In this document: one piece after another, positions 35,388 through 44,144 of the stretch | Layout of the letters: every line of letters starts with the position of its first letter | How positions within the stretch are numbered: the stretch's first letter is position 1 | Assembly (NCBI RefSeq): GCF_007830515.1 | Contig: NZ_VLKT01000003.1 | Coordinates: forward strand, 161,688 to 225,687 | Direction of reading: 5' to 3' | DNA: 64,000 nt | Origin: Mesorhizobium tianshanense | GTDB taxonomy: Bacteria; Pseudomonadota; Alphaproteobacteria; Rhizobiales; Rhizobiaceae | The notes under the pieces: model-generated | Database searches by the model: none | Seen by the model: the letters and a program-made list of their open reading frames with translations, nothing else | What the model was told of the DNA's origin: nothing | Made by a program: the position numbers and the translations under genes

Positions 35388-36641
35388 TCAGTGCAGGTTC
35401 GGTTGGGCGCCGACGCCCTTTTCATCGATCATCGCGCCACGCCGGAACCGGTCGAGGCGGAATCTTGCTGCCTCCTCGTGCGGTGCGTCGCGCGCCAGAA
35501 GATGGGCAAAGACAAGGCCGGAGCCCGGCGTCGCCTTGAAGCCGCCATAGCACCAGCCGGCATTGAGGTAGAGCCCGTCCACCGGCGTCTTGTCGATGAT
35601 CGGCGAACCGTCCATCGACATGTCCATGATGCCGCCCCACTGGCGCAAAAGCCGCACGCGGCCGATCATCGGCATCAGCGCCATGCCGCCCTCGCAGACG
35701 TCCTCCATGACCGGCATGTTGCCGCGCTGGGCGTAGGAATTGTAGCCGTCTATGTCGCCGCCGAAGACCAGCCCGCCCTTGTCCGACTGGCTGACATAGA
35801 AATGGCCGGCGCCGAAGGTCATGACACCGGGAATGAGCGGCTTGATCGCCTCGGAGACGAAGGCCTGCAGCACATGGCTTTCGATCGGCAGGCGCAGTCC
35901 CGCCATGGCAGCGACGCGCGACGAACTGCCGGCGACGGCCATGCCGACCTTGCCGGCGCCGATTTTGCCGCGCGAAGTCTCGACGCCGGTCACCTTGCCG
36001 TTGGCGTCGCGCACAAAGCCTGTCACCTCGCAATTCTGGATGACGTCGACGCCAAGCGCGCTCGCCGCGTGGGCGTAACCCCAGACCACGGCGTCGTGAC
36101 GTGCCGTGCCGCCGCGCCGCTGCAGCAGCCCGCCCTGCACGGGAAAGCGGGCATTGTCGAAGTTCAGGAACGGCATCATCTTCCTGACCGCGGCGAGGTC
36201 GAGCAGCTCGGCGTCGATGCCGTTGATGCGCATCGTGTTGCCGCGCCGCGCATAGGCGTCGCGCTGCGCGTCGGAATGATAGAGGTTGATGACGCCGCGC
36301 TGGCTGACCATCGTGTTGTAGTTGAGATCCTGCTCCATCCGCTCCCACAGCTTCATCGACAGCTCGTAGAAGCCGGAATTGCCGGGCAGCCCGTAATTGG
36401 AGCGGATGATGGTGGTGTTGCGGCCGGCATTGCCGGAGCCGATCCAGCCTTTCTCCAGCACGGCGACATTCCTGATGCCGTACTCACTGGCCAGGAACCA
36501 TGCGGTGGCCAGGCCGTGACCGCCGCCGCCGATGATCACCACGTCATAGCGATCCCTCGGGCTGGCGTCGCGCCATGTGCGCTGCCAGGTCTTGTGGCCG
36601 GAAAATGCGGCGCGGGCGAGCGAGAAGATCGAGTATTTCAT
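35388..36641 (-). CDS. mgdA: N-methylglutamate dehydrogenase beta subunit (SoxB-like)
   Basis: 417 residues, the exact usual size of SoxB. It is a DAO-family flavoprotein: VVIIGGGGHGLATAWFLA (about 34-51) binds FAD, and GWIGSGNAGRNTTIIRSNYG (about 65-84) follows. His182 in TARHDAVVWGYA is the likely covalent FMN attachment site by analogy with sarcosine oxidase beta. The late FAD motif is GLYLNAGWCYGGFKATPGSG. It oxidises the N-methyl group of N-methylglutamate. The ATG at 36641 is chosen because SoxB proteins start M(R/K)YSIFSL; the frame extends 25 codons upstream through a GTG. The gene lies 93 bases after gmaS, and the mgdABCD order equals soxBDAG. Sarcosine as a second substrate cannot be excluded. 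Confidence 0.9.
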   Translation of the reverse strand: MKYSIFSLARAAFSGHKTWQRTWRDASPRDRYDVVIIGGGGHGLATAWFLASEYGIRNVAVLEKGWIGSGNAGRNTTIIRSNYGLPGNSGFYELSMKLWERMEQDLNYNTMVSQRGVINLYHSDAQRDAYARRGNTMRINGIDAELLDLAAVRKMMPFLNFDNARFPVQGGLLQRRGGTARHDAVVWGYAHAASALGVDVIQNCEVTGFVRDANGKVTGVETSRGKIGAGKVGMAVAGSSSRVAAMAGLRLPIESHVLQAFVSEAIKPLIPGVMTFGAGHFYVSQSDKGGLVFGGDIDGYNSYAQRGNMPVMEDVCEGGMALMPMIGRVRLLRQWGGIMDMSMDGSPIIDKTPVDGLYLNAGWCYGGFKATPGSGLVFAHLLARDAPHEEAARFRLDRFRRGAMIDEKGVGAQPNLH

Positions 36642-36734
36642 CAGCTCATTCCAAGGTCGCTTCGCGCCACGCAGGACCTTTCTTGACGCATCGGATCCGT
36701 CCGAAAACCGCTTCACGCTCTTCGGTCCGATGCT

Positions 36735-38042
36735 CTAGATATCCAGCGTGTGGTCGCGCTCCCACTGGGTGAAGTGGGAAGCATAGGAATTCCATTCCTG
36801 GTGCTTCAGCTTTAGGTAGGCCGACGAAAATTCCTCACCCAGCGCCGCCTTGAGCGATTTGTCGTTGTCGAACTCGCGCAAGGCATCGAGCAGGTTGAGC
36901 GGCAGCTTCGGCGCGCCCTCGACCGTATGACCGAACTGGTACATGTCGATGTCGTAGCGCTTGCCGGGATCGGCCTGCGAGCGGATGCCGTCGAGGCCGG
37001 CGGCGATGATGACGGCCTGCAGCAGATAGGGGTTTGCCGCGCCGTCGGGCAGGCGCAGCTCGAAACGGCCGGGGCCGGGCACGCGCACCATATGGGTGCG
37101 GTTGTTGCCGGTCCAGGTCACCGAGTTCGGCGCCCAGGTCGCGCCCGAAATGGTGCGCGGCGCATTGATGCGCTTGTAGGAATTGACCGTCGGGTTGGTG
37201 ATCGCCGCAAGTGCCGAGGCATGCTTCATGATGCCGCCGAGAAAATTCCTGCCCTTCGCCGACAGGCCGAGCTCCATGGCGTTGTCGGCAAAGACATTGG
37301 TCTTGCCGTCTCTGTCCCACACCGAGATGTGGGCGTGGCAGCCATTGCCGGTCAGGCCGGGGAATGGCTTGGGCATGAAGGTCGCGCGCAGGCCGTGCTT
37401 TTCGGCAACGGACCTCACCATGAACTTGAAGAAGGAATGCTTGTCGGCGGTCGCCAGCGCATCGTCGAAAGCCCAGTTCATCTCGAACTGGCCGTTGGCG
37501 TCCTCATGGTCGTTCTGATAGGGACCCCAGCCGAGCGCCAGCATATGGTCGCAGATCTCGGCGATGACGTCGTAGCGGCGCATCACCGCCTGCTGGTCGT
37601 AGCAGGGCTTTGACGCCGTGTCGTATTCGTCGGAAATCGCCTTGCCGTCCGGCGAGATCAGGAAGAACTCGGCCTCGACGCCGGTCTTGATATACATGCC
37701 GTCGCCGGCCGCCTCGGTGATCAGCCGCTTCAGCGTGTTGCGCGGCGCCTGGGCGACCGATTTGTCGTCCATGATGCAGTTGGCGGCGACCCAGGCGACA
37801 TCAGGCTTCCACGGCAACTGGATGACCGAATCCGGATCCGGCACCGCCAGCATGTCGGGATGCGCCGGCGTCAGGTCGAGCCATGTGGCAAAGCCGGCAA
37901 AGCCCGCACCGTCCTTCTGCATGTCGGCGATGGCCTGCGCCGGCACCAGCTTGGCGCGCTGCCCACCGAACAGGTCGGTGTAGGAAATCATGAAATATTT
38001 GACGCCGTTCTCTTTGGCGAAGGCGGCGAGATCGTTCCCCAT
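36735..38042 (-). CDS. gmaS: Gamma-glutamylmethylamide synthetase (glutamine-synthetase family)
   Basis: 435 residues, GS-like. GmaS joins methylamine to glutamate with ATP, the entry step of the N-methylglutamate pathway. GS hallmarks: YTDLFGGQRAKLVP near the N-terminus, KTGVEAEFFLISPDG, YQNDHEDANGQFEMNW (metal/glutamate Glu residues), GNGCHAHISVWD, and WTGNNRTHMVRVPGPGRFEL (ATP/phosphate). Such proteins are often auto-annotated as type III glutamine synthetase GlnT. GmaS is preferred because mgsABC and mgdABCD flank it on both sides in one strand and one block. It follows mgsC by 36 bases. A role in ammonia assimilation is a weaker alternative. Confidence 0.88.
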   Translation of the reverse strand: MGNDLAAFAKENGVKYFMISYTDLFGGQRAKLVPAQAIADMQKDGAGFAGFATWLDLTPAHPDMLAVPDPDSVIQLPWKPDVAWVAANCIMDDKSVAQAPRNTLKRLITEAAGDGMYIKTGVEAEFFLISPDGKAISDEYDTASKPCYDQQAVMRRYDVIAEICDHMLALGWGPYQNDHEDANGQFEMNWAFDDALATADKHSFFKFMVRSVAEKHGLRATFMPKPFPGLTGNGCHAHISVWDRDGKTNVFADNAMELGLSAKGRNFLGGIMKHASALAAITNPTVNSYKRINAPRTISGATWAPNSVTWTGNNRTHMVRVPGPGRFELRLPDGAANPYLLQAVIIAAGLDGIRSQADPGKRYDIDMYQFGHTVEGAPKLPLNLLDALREFDNDKSLKAALGEEFSSAYLKLKHQEWNSYASHFTQWERDHTLDI

Positions 38043-38078
38043 TATAGTTCCTCGCTTATGGTATTTGGCAGTTTGGTA

Positions 38079-39407
38079 TCAGAAGCCGTTCTTCCCCGGT
38101 ATCCAGTTGGTGCCGGCCAGCGGCACGCCAGCCATGGCGGCGGCTTCGATCGTGAGCGCAACGAGATCCTCGGGTTCGAGATTGTGCAAGCTGTTCTTGC
38201 CGCAGGCGCGGGCGATCGTCTGCGCCTCCAGCGTCATCACCTTCAGGTAATTCGCGAGCCGCCGCCCGGCGGCGATCGGGTCGAGCCGCTTCATCAGCTC
38301 GGGATCCTGCGTGGTGATGCCGGCCGGGTCGCGCCCCTCATGCCAGTCGTCATAGGCGCCGGCGGTGGTACCGAGCGCGTTGTAGTCCGCCTCCCAGCGC
38401 GGGTCGTTGTCGCCGAGCGCGACAAGCGCGGCCGTGCCGATCGACACCGCATCGACGCCGAGCGCCAGCGCCTTGGCGACATCAGCACCGTTGCGGATGC
38501 CGCCGGAGATGATCAGCTGCACCTTGCGGTGCATGCCGAGATCCTGCAGTGCCTGCACCGCCGGCCTGATGCAGGCAAGCGTCGGCTGGCCGACATTCTC
38601 GATGAACACTTCCTGGGTTGCGGCGGTGCCGCCCTGCATACCGTCGATCACGACGACATCGGCGCCTGACTTCACGGCAAGGGCTGTGTCGTAATAGGGC
38701 CGCGCGCCGCCGACCTTGACGTAGATCGGCTTTTCCCAGTCGGTGATTTCGCGCAGCTCCAGGATCTTGATCTCGAGATCGTCAGGCCCGGTCCAGTCGG
38801 GATGGCGCGAGGCCGAGCGCTGGTCGATACCCTTCGGTAGCGTGCGCATTTCGGCGACCCGGTCGGAGATCTTCTGGCCGAGCAGCATGCCGCCGCCACC
38901 GGGCTTGGCGCCCTGGCCGATGACGATCTCGATCGCATCCGCCCGCCGCAAATCGCGCGGGTTCATGCCGTAGCGCGACGGCAAATACTGGTAGACCAGC
39001 GTCTTGGAATGACCGCGCTCTTCCTCGGTCATGCCGCCGTCGCCGGTGGTCGTCGAGGTGCCGGACAGCGTCGCGCCGCGGCCGAGCGCTTCCTTGGCCG
39101 GACCGGACAGCGACCCAAAACTCATGCCGGCGATGGTGATCGGGATTTTCAGCTCGATCGGCTTCTTGGCATGGCGCGAACCGAGCACGACGCCGGTGTC
39201 GCAGCGCTCGCGGTAGCCTTCGAGCGGATAGCGCGAGATCGAGGCGCCGAGGACCAGCAGGTCATCGAAATGCGGCAGCTTGCGCTTGGCGCCGCCGCCT
39301 CGGATGTCATAGATGCCGGTCGCCGCGGCGCGGCGGATCTCGGAAAGCGTATAGTCGTCAAAGGTCGCGGATTTGCGCGGCGTCGTCGGCGGGTTGCGAT
39401 ATGTCAT
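38079..39407 (-). CDS. mgsC: N-methylglutamate synthase subunit C (FMN glutamate-synthase domain)
   Basis: 442 residues, the FMN-binding synthase domain of glutamate synthase as a stand-alone protein (GlxD-like). It forms N-methylglutamate in the MgsABC complex. Visible: YDIRGGGAKRKLPHFDDLLV at the N-terminus, PITIAGMSFGSLSGPAKEAL, RADAIEIVIGQGAKPGGGGM, YVKVGGARPYYDTALAVKSG, and IISGGIRNGADVAKALALGV (the phosphate-binding barrel end of FMN). The three-cysteine iron-sulfur motif of large glutamate synthases is not seen; only single Cys residues are scattered, which is compatible with the shorter glx-type. It starts six bases after mgsB. The order mgsA-mgsB-mgsC-gmaS-mgdABCD is that of characterised clusters. 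Confidence 0.88.
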   Translation of the reverse strand: MTYRNPPTTPRKSATFDDYTLSEIRRAAATGIYDIRGGGAKRKLPHFDDLLVLGASISRYPLEGYRERCDTGVVLGSRHAKKPIELKIPITIAGMSFGSLSGPAKEALGRGATLSGTSTTTGDGGMTEEERGHSKTLVYQYLPSRYGMNPRDLRRADAIEIVIGQGAKPGGGGMLLGQKISDRVAEMRTLPKGIDQRSASRHPDWTGPDDLEIKILELREITDWEKPIYVKVGGARPYYDTALAVKSGADVVVIDGMQGGTAATQEVFIENVGQPTLACIRPAVQALQDLGMHRKVQLIISGGIRNGADVAKALALGVDAVSIGTAALVALGDNDPRWEADYNALGTTAGAYDDWHEGRDPAGITTQDPELMKRLDPIAAGRRLANYLKVMTLEAQTIARACGKNSLHNLEPEDLVALTIEAAAMAGVPLAGTNWIPGKNGF

Positions 39408-39413
39408 TGAGCC

Positions 39414-40157
39414 TCAATACGCGTCGGCGTTGTCGATGTTGAAGTTATAGAGCGTGCGCGCCGAGCCGTAACGCTTGAACTCCGCCGCTTTGACGCCGGT
39501 CACCCCGGCGCGGTCGAGCAGACCCTGCAGCAATTCCAGATGCTCGGGCCGCATCTCCTTGGCGATGCAGTCGGCGCCGAGGCTGCCGACCTTGCCGCGC
39601 ACGAAGAGCCGCGCCTCGTAGATGGAATCGCCGAGCGCGTCACCGGCATCGCCCAGCACCACCAGATTGCCGGACTGCGCCATGAAGGCCGACATGTGGC
39701 CAATATTGCCATGAACGACAATGTCGATGCCCTTCATCGAAATGCCGCAGCGCGACGACGCATTACCCTCGATGACCAGCAGCCCGCCCCTGCCGGTGGC
39801 GCCGGCATATTGGCTGGCATCGCCTTTGACCGTTATCGAGCCCGACATCATGTTCTCGCCGACGCCGGGGCCCGCCGAGCCGTGCACGGTGATGGCGCTG
39901 CCGTCGTTCATGCCGCCGCAATAGTAGCCGACGCTGCCGCGGACATCGATGGTGATCGGCTGGTCGACGCCCACGGCGACCGAATGGCTGCCTTTCGGGT
40001 TGAGCACTTCCCAGGCGGTCTCGTTCGAACCGGGAGGCAGACTGTGAAGCGCCTGGTTGAGCTCGCGCAGCGGCACCTCAGCCAGGTCGAAGGCCCGTGA
40101 CGCTTGACTTTGGATATGGCCCTGGTCGAGGGCCTTGGAAACGTTGATTGCCGGCAT
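39414..40157 (-). CDS. mgsB: N-methylglutamate synthase subunit B (GXGXG domain)
   Basis: 247 residues matching the C-terminal GXGXG beta-helix domain of glutamate synthase (GlxC-like). The repeated beta-helix turns are visible: SVGYYCGGMNDGSAITVHGS, AGPGVGENMMSGSITVKGDA, TGRGGLLVIEGNASSRCGIS and MKGIDIVVHGNIGHMSAFMA. It is a structural part that couples the amidotransferase to the FMN subunit. The ATG at 40157 lies four bases after the mgsA stop; the frame extends 19 codons upstream without support. The gene is tightly packed between mgsA and mgsC. Confidence 0.88.
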   Translation of the reverse strand: MPAINVSKALDQGHIQSQASRAFDLAEVPLRELNQALHSLPPGSNETAWEVLNPKGSHSVAVGVDQPITIDVRGSVGYYCGGMNDGSAITVHGSAGPGVGENMMSGSITVKGDASQYAGATGRGGLLVIEGNASSRCGISMKGIDIVVHGNIGHMSAFMAQSGNLVVLGDAGDALGDSIYEARLFVRGKVGSLGADCIAKEMRPEHLELLQGLLDRAGVTGVKAAEFKRYGSARTLYNFNIDNADAY

Positions 40158-40161
40158 CAGC

Positions 40162-41058
40162 TCAATGCTCCCAGAAATAGACGGTTGCGGGCTCGGGTTC
40201 CCAGACCTTCGCACTGTCTATGCCGGGCAGTTTGGTGAGCGCGCGATATTCCGAGCCGAAGGCGACATACTGGTCGGTTTCGGCCATGACGGCGGGCTTG
40301 CAGGCGATCGGATCGCGCACCACGCCGAAACCGTTCTTGGTGCCGACGACGAAGGTGAAGAAGCCGTCGAGGTCGCTCAGCGTGCCTTCCAGCGCTTCGC
40401 CGAGATTCTTGCCATGCGCCATCTGCGAGGAGAGATAGGCGGCCGCGACCTCGGTGTCGTTCTCGGTCTCGAATGTCATGCCTTCGCGGATCAGCTCGCG
40501 GCGGACATTGTTGTGATTGGACAGCGAGCCATTGTGCACCAGGCACTGGTCGGCGCCGGTCGAGAACGGATGCGCGCCCATCGTCGTCACCGCCGATTCC
40601 GTCGCCATGCGGGTATGGCCGATGCCGTGCGTGCCGGTCATGCTGCGCACGTCGAAACGATCGACGACCGCTTCGGGCAAGCCGACTTCCTTGTAGATTT
40701 CGACGACGTCGCCGGCGCCCATGATGCGGACGTCGGGGTGCAGCGCCTGGATGGTCTCGCGCGCTTCATCGATCTTGTCGGGCGTGGTCCTGACGACCGC
40801 ATGGGTCGACTTCACGTTGACCGTCACCGGCGCTCCGATCGCCTTGGCGAGTTCGGCGTCGAGGTTGCGGAAATCCTGCTCCGGCCTTGCCGACTGGATG
40901 GTGATCTTGGCCTCGTTGCCGGTTGGTGCGCCGTAGATGGCGATGCCGGCGCTGTCGGGGCCGCGATCGCTGAGCGAGATCAGCATCTGCGACAGCATCG
41001 AGCCGAGCTGGGGCTCAAGCGACTTGTCCTTCAAAAACAGTCCGACGATTCCGCACAT
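40162..41058 (-). CDS. mgsA: N-methylglutamate synthase subunit A (class II amidotransferase)
   Basis: 298 residues, an Ntn-type glutamine amidotransferase (GlxB-like). It begins MCGIVGLFLK, so Cys2 is the catalytic nucleophile after Met removal. Other family motifs are IGHTRMATESAVTTMGAHPF and LVHNGSLSNHNNVRRELIRE, which position the glutamine site, and YLSSQMAHGKNLGEALEGTL with FFTFVVGTKNGFGVVRDPIA. In the pathway it would release the amine from gamma-glutamylmethylamide inside the MgsABC complex. It starts the mgsABC-gmaS-mgdABCD run on the minus strand. Upstream, 131 bases separate it from a tiny membrane protein gene and contain a candidate operator (41118-41142), so a promoter probably lies here. 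Confidence 0.9.
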   Translation of the reverse strand: MCGIVGLFLKDKSLEPQLGSMLSQMLISLSDRGPDSAGIAIYGAPTGNEAKITIQSARPEQDFRNLDAELAKAIGAPVTVNVKSTHAVVRTTPDKIDEARETIQALHPDVRIMGAGDVVEIYKEVGLPEAVVDRFDVRSMTGTHGIGHTRMATESAVTTMGAHPFSTGADQCLVHNGSLSNHNNVRRELIREGMTFETENDTEVAAAYLSSQMAHGKNLGEALEGTLSDLDGFFTFVVGTKNGFGVVRDPIACKPAVMAETDQYVAFGSEYRALTKLPGIDSAKVWEPEPATVYFWEH

Positions 41059-41117
41059 GTCAGGCTCCCGAGGTGAGGTATGATTTGGGTGCTACCAGCT
41101 TCATGGGTCAAATTCAA

Positions 41118-41142
41118 CTCACATGAAAGTTTTTTTCATATT
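41118..41142. promoter_or_regulatory. Possible amine-island regulatory motif before mgsA
   Basis: Contains the exact inverted repeat ATGAAA-GTTTT-TTTCAT (41123-41139), preceded by CTCAC. It lies 60-84 bases upstream of mgsA and aligns with the tmm, tdm and dmmD sites on the pattern CTnnCAnTnAAAnTTTnTT. Confidence 0.45.
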
Positions 41143-41189
41143 AAACAAGTCGCCTGGCGTAATCGAGGCGCCAGGCGACGTGTTCCGGT

Positions 41190-41408
41190 CTAATGGCGGT
41201 CGATCGCCGCTCTCGTTTCCTCTCCGCTGCGGTCCGCGGCCATATCGGCCTCGATTTCAGCATTCTCGTGGCGCGTCTGGAGGATGTGCCAGCCGATCCA
41301 GAAGACGAGGCCGATGATGACCATCAAGCCCTCGGAGCCCTGAAACGGGTAGATCGCGCCGACATCCTTGAGGTCGACGGCCCAGCTTTCCATTCCATTG
41401 GTCGACAT
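41190..41408 (-). CDS. Small single-span membrane protein next to amt
   Basis: 72 residues, not a recognised family. It has one hydrophobic segment (about 28-45: EGLMVIIGLVFWIGWHIL) between a short N-terminal part (GMESWAVDLKDVGAIYPFQG) and an acidic C-terminal tail (ENAEIEADMAADRSGEE). AAGGAGAA lies seven bases before the ATG at 41408, so it is well set up for translation. It begins 22 bases after the amt stop and is followed by the mgsA promoter region. The position suggests an accessory or partner of the Amt-family channel; this is inference. Confidence 0.8.
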   Translation of the reverse strand: MSTNGMESWAVDLKDVGAIYPFQGSEGLMVIIGLVFWIGWHILQTRHENAEIEADMAADRSGEETRAAIDRH

Positions 41409-41430
41409 TGCGGTTCTCCTTGTCCGTTGA

Positions 41431-42828
41431 TTATTTGACCATCGCCTTTTCGGCGGTTCCCACTTCGCGGACCGACGCCTCGAAAGCATGATTGAGGGCA
41501 AAGTCGAAGCCCTCGAGTTCCACCTTCGCCGGTACGCGCAGGAGGTTCATGCCGTTGAGGATCTTGCAAACGACGAAGGTGGGGACGAAACCGAGCAGGA
41601 CCATCAGCACCGCACCGGCGAAATTGCCGAGCGGGTTGATGTGCGCGAAGCCCTCATAGGGCGAGGACGGCTGTCCCCACAGCATGAAGCCCGCCACCAC
41701 GACCCCGAGGAAACCGCCATAGCCGTGCACGGCAACGGCGCCCACCGCATCGTCGATCTTGAAGCGGCGTTCGACGAAATAATGCAGCTTGTAGCAGATG
41801 GTCGGCACGATCGCGCCGATCAGCAATGCCTGGACAGGATGATAGAGATCGTTGCCGGCCGAGGCCGAGATGACGCCGCAAAGCCCCATCGAGAATGTCC
41901 AGAATGGGTCGCCTTTCGAGACGATGTATCCGGCCAGCATGCCGCCCGACAGCGACATCAGGAAGTTGAAGGTGATCGCCGAGAGCGTCGTCGGCGCGAG
42001 ATAGATGTTGGTCGCCGTCCAGGTCTCGCCGGTGATCTGGCCGGCAATCGTGGCCGGGCTGATCAGCGGAATGTTGCACGCGGCATAGAAGCCCCAGAAG
42101 CCGGTGAAGATCAGGAACAGGCCGATCGTGACCAGCCACACATTGTGAGGCGGGATGTCGCGCGGTGTGCCGTCCGGCTTGAATTTGCCGATGCGCGGAC
42201 CGAGCACGATGAGGAAGGCGAGCGCCGCTCCGCCGGCGATTGCGTGCACGACACCCGATGCATAGGCGTCATGATAGCCCCAGAGCTTCACCATCCAGCC
42301 TTGCGGATGCCAGCCCCAGGACGCGTCGAGGATCCACAGGACCGAGCCGACCAGTACCGCGACGATCCAGAACGCGCCCGAGCGCGCGCGTTCTATGATC
42401 GAACCCGAGATGATCGACGCCGTCGTGATGGAAAACAGCAGGAAGGCGCCCCAGAACACGCCGTTGAGGCGATGCCACAGCGCGGCGTCGGTAGGCGTGA
42501 CCCCCGTCTCGCCCGGATTGACGCCGGACAGATGAGTGCCCATCAGCGGATTCCACGGTTCGGCGAAAGGTGCCGCGACAAGCCCGCCCGCGATGCCCGG
42601 CCCGTTGGGGAACCCGAAATAGATCCACCAGCCGAAAAGATAGAAGGTAACCGTGACGAGCGGGATCGCCATCGCGTTCTTCATAAGCGTTTTCAGATGA
42701 TTGCGCCGGCGCGACACGCCGACCTCGTACATGCAGAAGCCGACGTGGATGAGGAACATCATGACGATGGTCACCCAGTAATAGAATTCCGTGAAGATGG
42801 TCGTTAGAGCGTTGAGATTCCCTTCCAT
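41431..42828 (-). CDS. Amt-family ammonium/methylammonium channel, divergent
   Basis: 465 residues with 11 predicted helices. The two pore histidines are present: H195 in SGVVHAIAGGAALAF and H368 in VAVHGYGGFLG. SIIERARSGAFW matches the Amt family signature after TM4. The N-terminal helix region (VGFCMYEVGVSRRRNHLKTL) differs from ordinary AmtB, where it reads as an ALFYGGMVRSKN-type sequence. The protein carries extra loop sequence at about 85-120. No glnK gene is adjacent, unlike normal glnK-amtB pairs. It is divergent from dmmD and upstream of the N-methylglutamate genes, so uptake of methylammonium or retention of released amine is a likely role. The ATG at 42828 lies near a candidate operator at 42862-42888. 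Confidence 0.88.
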   Translation of the reverse strand: MEGNLNALTTIFTEFYYWVTIVMMFLIHVGFCMYEVGVSRRRNHLKTLMKNAMAIPLVTVTFYLFGWWIYFGFPNGPGIAGGLVAAPFAEPWNPLMGTHLSGVNPGETGVTPTDAALWHRLNGVFWGAFLLFSITTASIISGSIIERARSGAFWIVAVLVGSVLWILDASWGWHPQGWMVKLWGYHDAYASGVVHAIAGGAALAFLIVLGPRIGKFKPDGTPRDIPPHNVWLVTIGLFLIFTGFWGFYAACNIPLISPATIAGQITGETWTATNIYLAPTTLSAITFNFLMSLSGGMLAGYIVSKGDPFWTFSMGLCGVISASAGNDLYHPVQALLIGAIVPTICYKLHYFVERRFKIDDAVGAVAVHGYGGFLGVVVAGFMLWGQPSSPYEGFAHINPLGNFAGAVLMVLLGFVPTFVVCKILNGMNLLRVPAKVELEGFDFALNHAFEASVREVGTAEKAMVK

Positions 42829-42861
42829 TTCATGTCCCCTCCGTTCAGTTGCGTTCCTTGC

Positions 42862-42888
42862 CTCTCAGTAAAACTTTTTGCATCTTAG
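42862..42888. promoter_or_regulatory. Possible regulatory motif in the amt-dmmD divergent region
   Basis: CTCTCAGTAAAACTTTTTGC and the following ATCTTAG. It aligns with the tmm site at more than half of its positions. It lies 34-60 bases upstream of amt and about 110-135 bases upstream of dmmD, so one site could serve both directions. Confidence 0.4.
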
Positions 42889-42996
42889 TATTGCGCGCTT
42901 TTGGAGTTTTGAGTCAATATGGCGTGGACCGCCGCGTGGCTCTGACGCCCTGAAGCGGTGAAAACGTCGGCAATCGTGTTGAGGAGAAGCAAGTCC

Positions 42997-44130
42997 ATGA
43001 CGGCATCCTGGAGATTTTCGACCTTGGCGGATCGCCATCGTGCGCTCGGTTCGAAGCTCGAAGACTGGAGCGGGATGGGCACCGCCTGGACCTACGACAA
43101 GGACGCCGACGAGGAATACATCGCCATCCGCACCAAGGCCGGGCTGATGGACGTGTCGGGCCTGAAGAAGGTCCACATCACCGGGCCGCATGCCTCGCAC
43201 CTGATTGACCTCGCAACGACGCGCGACGTCGAGAAAATATATCCCGGCAAGTCGGCCTATGCCTGCATGCTCAACGAGGCCGGCAAGTTCACAGACGACT
43301 GCATCCTCTACCGCACCGGCCCGAATGCCTGGATGGTCGTGCACGGTTCGGGCACCGGTCATGAGGAGTTGCAGCGCGCCGCCATGGGCCGCGACGTCTC
43401 GCTGCGCTTCGACGACAATCTGCACGACCTTTCGCTGCAGGGGCCGATAGCCGTCGATTATCTGACAAAGCATGTGCCTGGCATTCGCGACCTCAACTAT
43501 TTCCACCACATGCAGACGCGGCTGTTCGGTTTTCCCGTGATGATCTCGCGCACCGGCTACACCGGCGAACGCGGCTACGAGATATTCTGCCGCGGCCAGG
43601 ATGCCGGCACGATCTGGGACACCATCCTCGACGAGGGCAAGAGCGCCGGCATCATCCCGTGCCGGTTCACCACGCTCGACATGCTGCGCGTCGAGAGCTA
43701 CCTCTTGTTCTACCCCTACGACAATTCGCAGAAATATCCGTTCGACAACGAAGGCCCCGGCGATACGCTGTGGGAACTCGGCCTCGACTTCACCGTCAGC
43801 CCCGGCAAGACAGGCTTTCGCGGCGCCGAGGAGCACTATCGCCTCAAGGGCAAGGAGCGCTTCAAGATCTTCGGCGTGCTGCTCCAAGGCAAGGAACCGG
43901 CCGACGAGGGCGCGCCGGTCTACCGCGACGGCAAGAAGGTCGGCGTGGTGACCTGCGCCATGTATTCGCCGCTGGTCAAGAAATCGATGGGCATCGCCCG
44001 GCTAGACGTCGACTGTGCCGTCCAAGGCACCAGGCTCGAAATCCGCAACAAGAGCGGCGCCATCAGCGCGACCGCCGAGCCGCTTCCGTTCGACGATCCA
44101 AAGAAGACCAAGCGCACGGCGAAAGGCTGA
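42997..44130 (+). CDS. dmmD: DmmD, GcvT-type folate-binding protein of dimethylamine catabolism
   Basis: 377 residues, an aminomethyltransferase (GcvT)-like fold across the whole length. Recognisable: GLMDVSGLKKVHITGPHASH, KFTDDCILYRTGPNAWMVVH, LSLQGPIAVDYL, MISRTGYTGERGYEIFCRG and CRFTTLDMLRVESYLLFYPY. By family knowledge these proteins bind tetrahydrofolate and take up a one-carbon unit; DmmD is needed for growth on methylated amines in Ruegeria, although DmmABC alone gives the monooxygenase activity. It is the first gene of dmmDABC, with GAGGAGAAG before the ATG at 42997. The gap to dmmA is 14 bases. Its divergence from amt suggests shared control. Confidence 0.85.
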   Translation: MTASWRFSTLADRHRALGSKLEDWSGMGTAWTYDKDADEEYIAIRTKAGLMDVSGLKKVHITGPHASHLIDLATTRDVEKIYPGKSAYACMLNEAGKFTDDCILYRTGPNAWMVVHGSGTGHEELQRAAMGRDVSLRFDDNLHDLSLQGPIAVDYLTKHVPGIRDLNYFHHMQTRLFGFPVMISRTGYTGERGYEIFCRGQDAGTIWDTILDEGKSAGIIPCRFTTLDMLRVESYLLFYPYDNSQKYPFDNEGPGDTLWELGLDFTVSPGKTGFRGAEEHYRLKGKERFKIFGVLLQGKEPADEGAPVYRDGKKVGVVTCAMYSPLVKKSMGIARLDVDCAVQGTRLEIRNKSGAISATAEPLPFDDPKKTKRTAKG

Positions 44131-44144
44131 GGCATACTGAGAGA

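Noticed and set aside
31491..36641. Sarcosine oxidase soxBDAG as the primary assignment
   Set aside because: Sequence alone fits both, but direct adjacency to gmaS and mgsABC and the amine context favour N-methylglutamate dehydrogenase. Kept as an alternative in the entries.
36735..38042. Type III glutamine synthetase (GlnT) for ammonia assimilation
   Set aside because: The gene lies inside the mgs-mgd block, the standard place for gamma-glutamylmethylamide synthetase.
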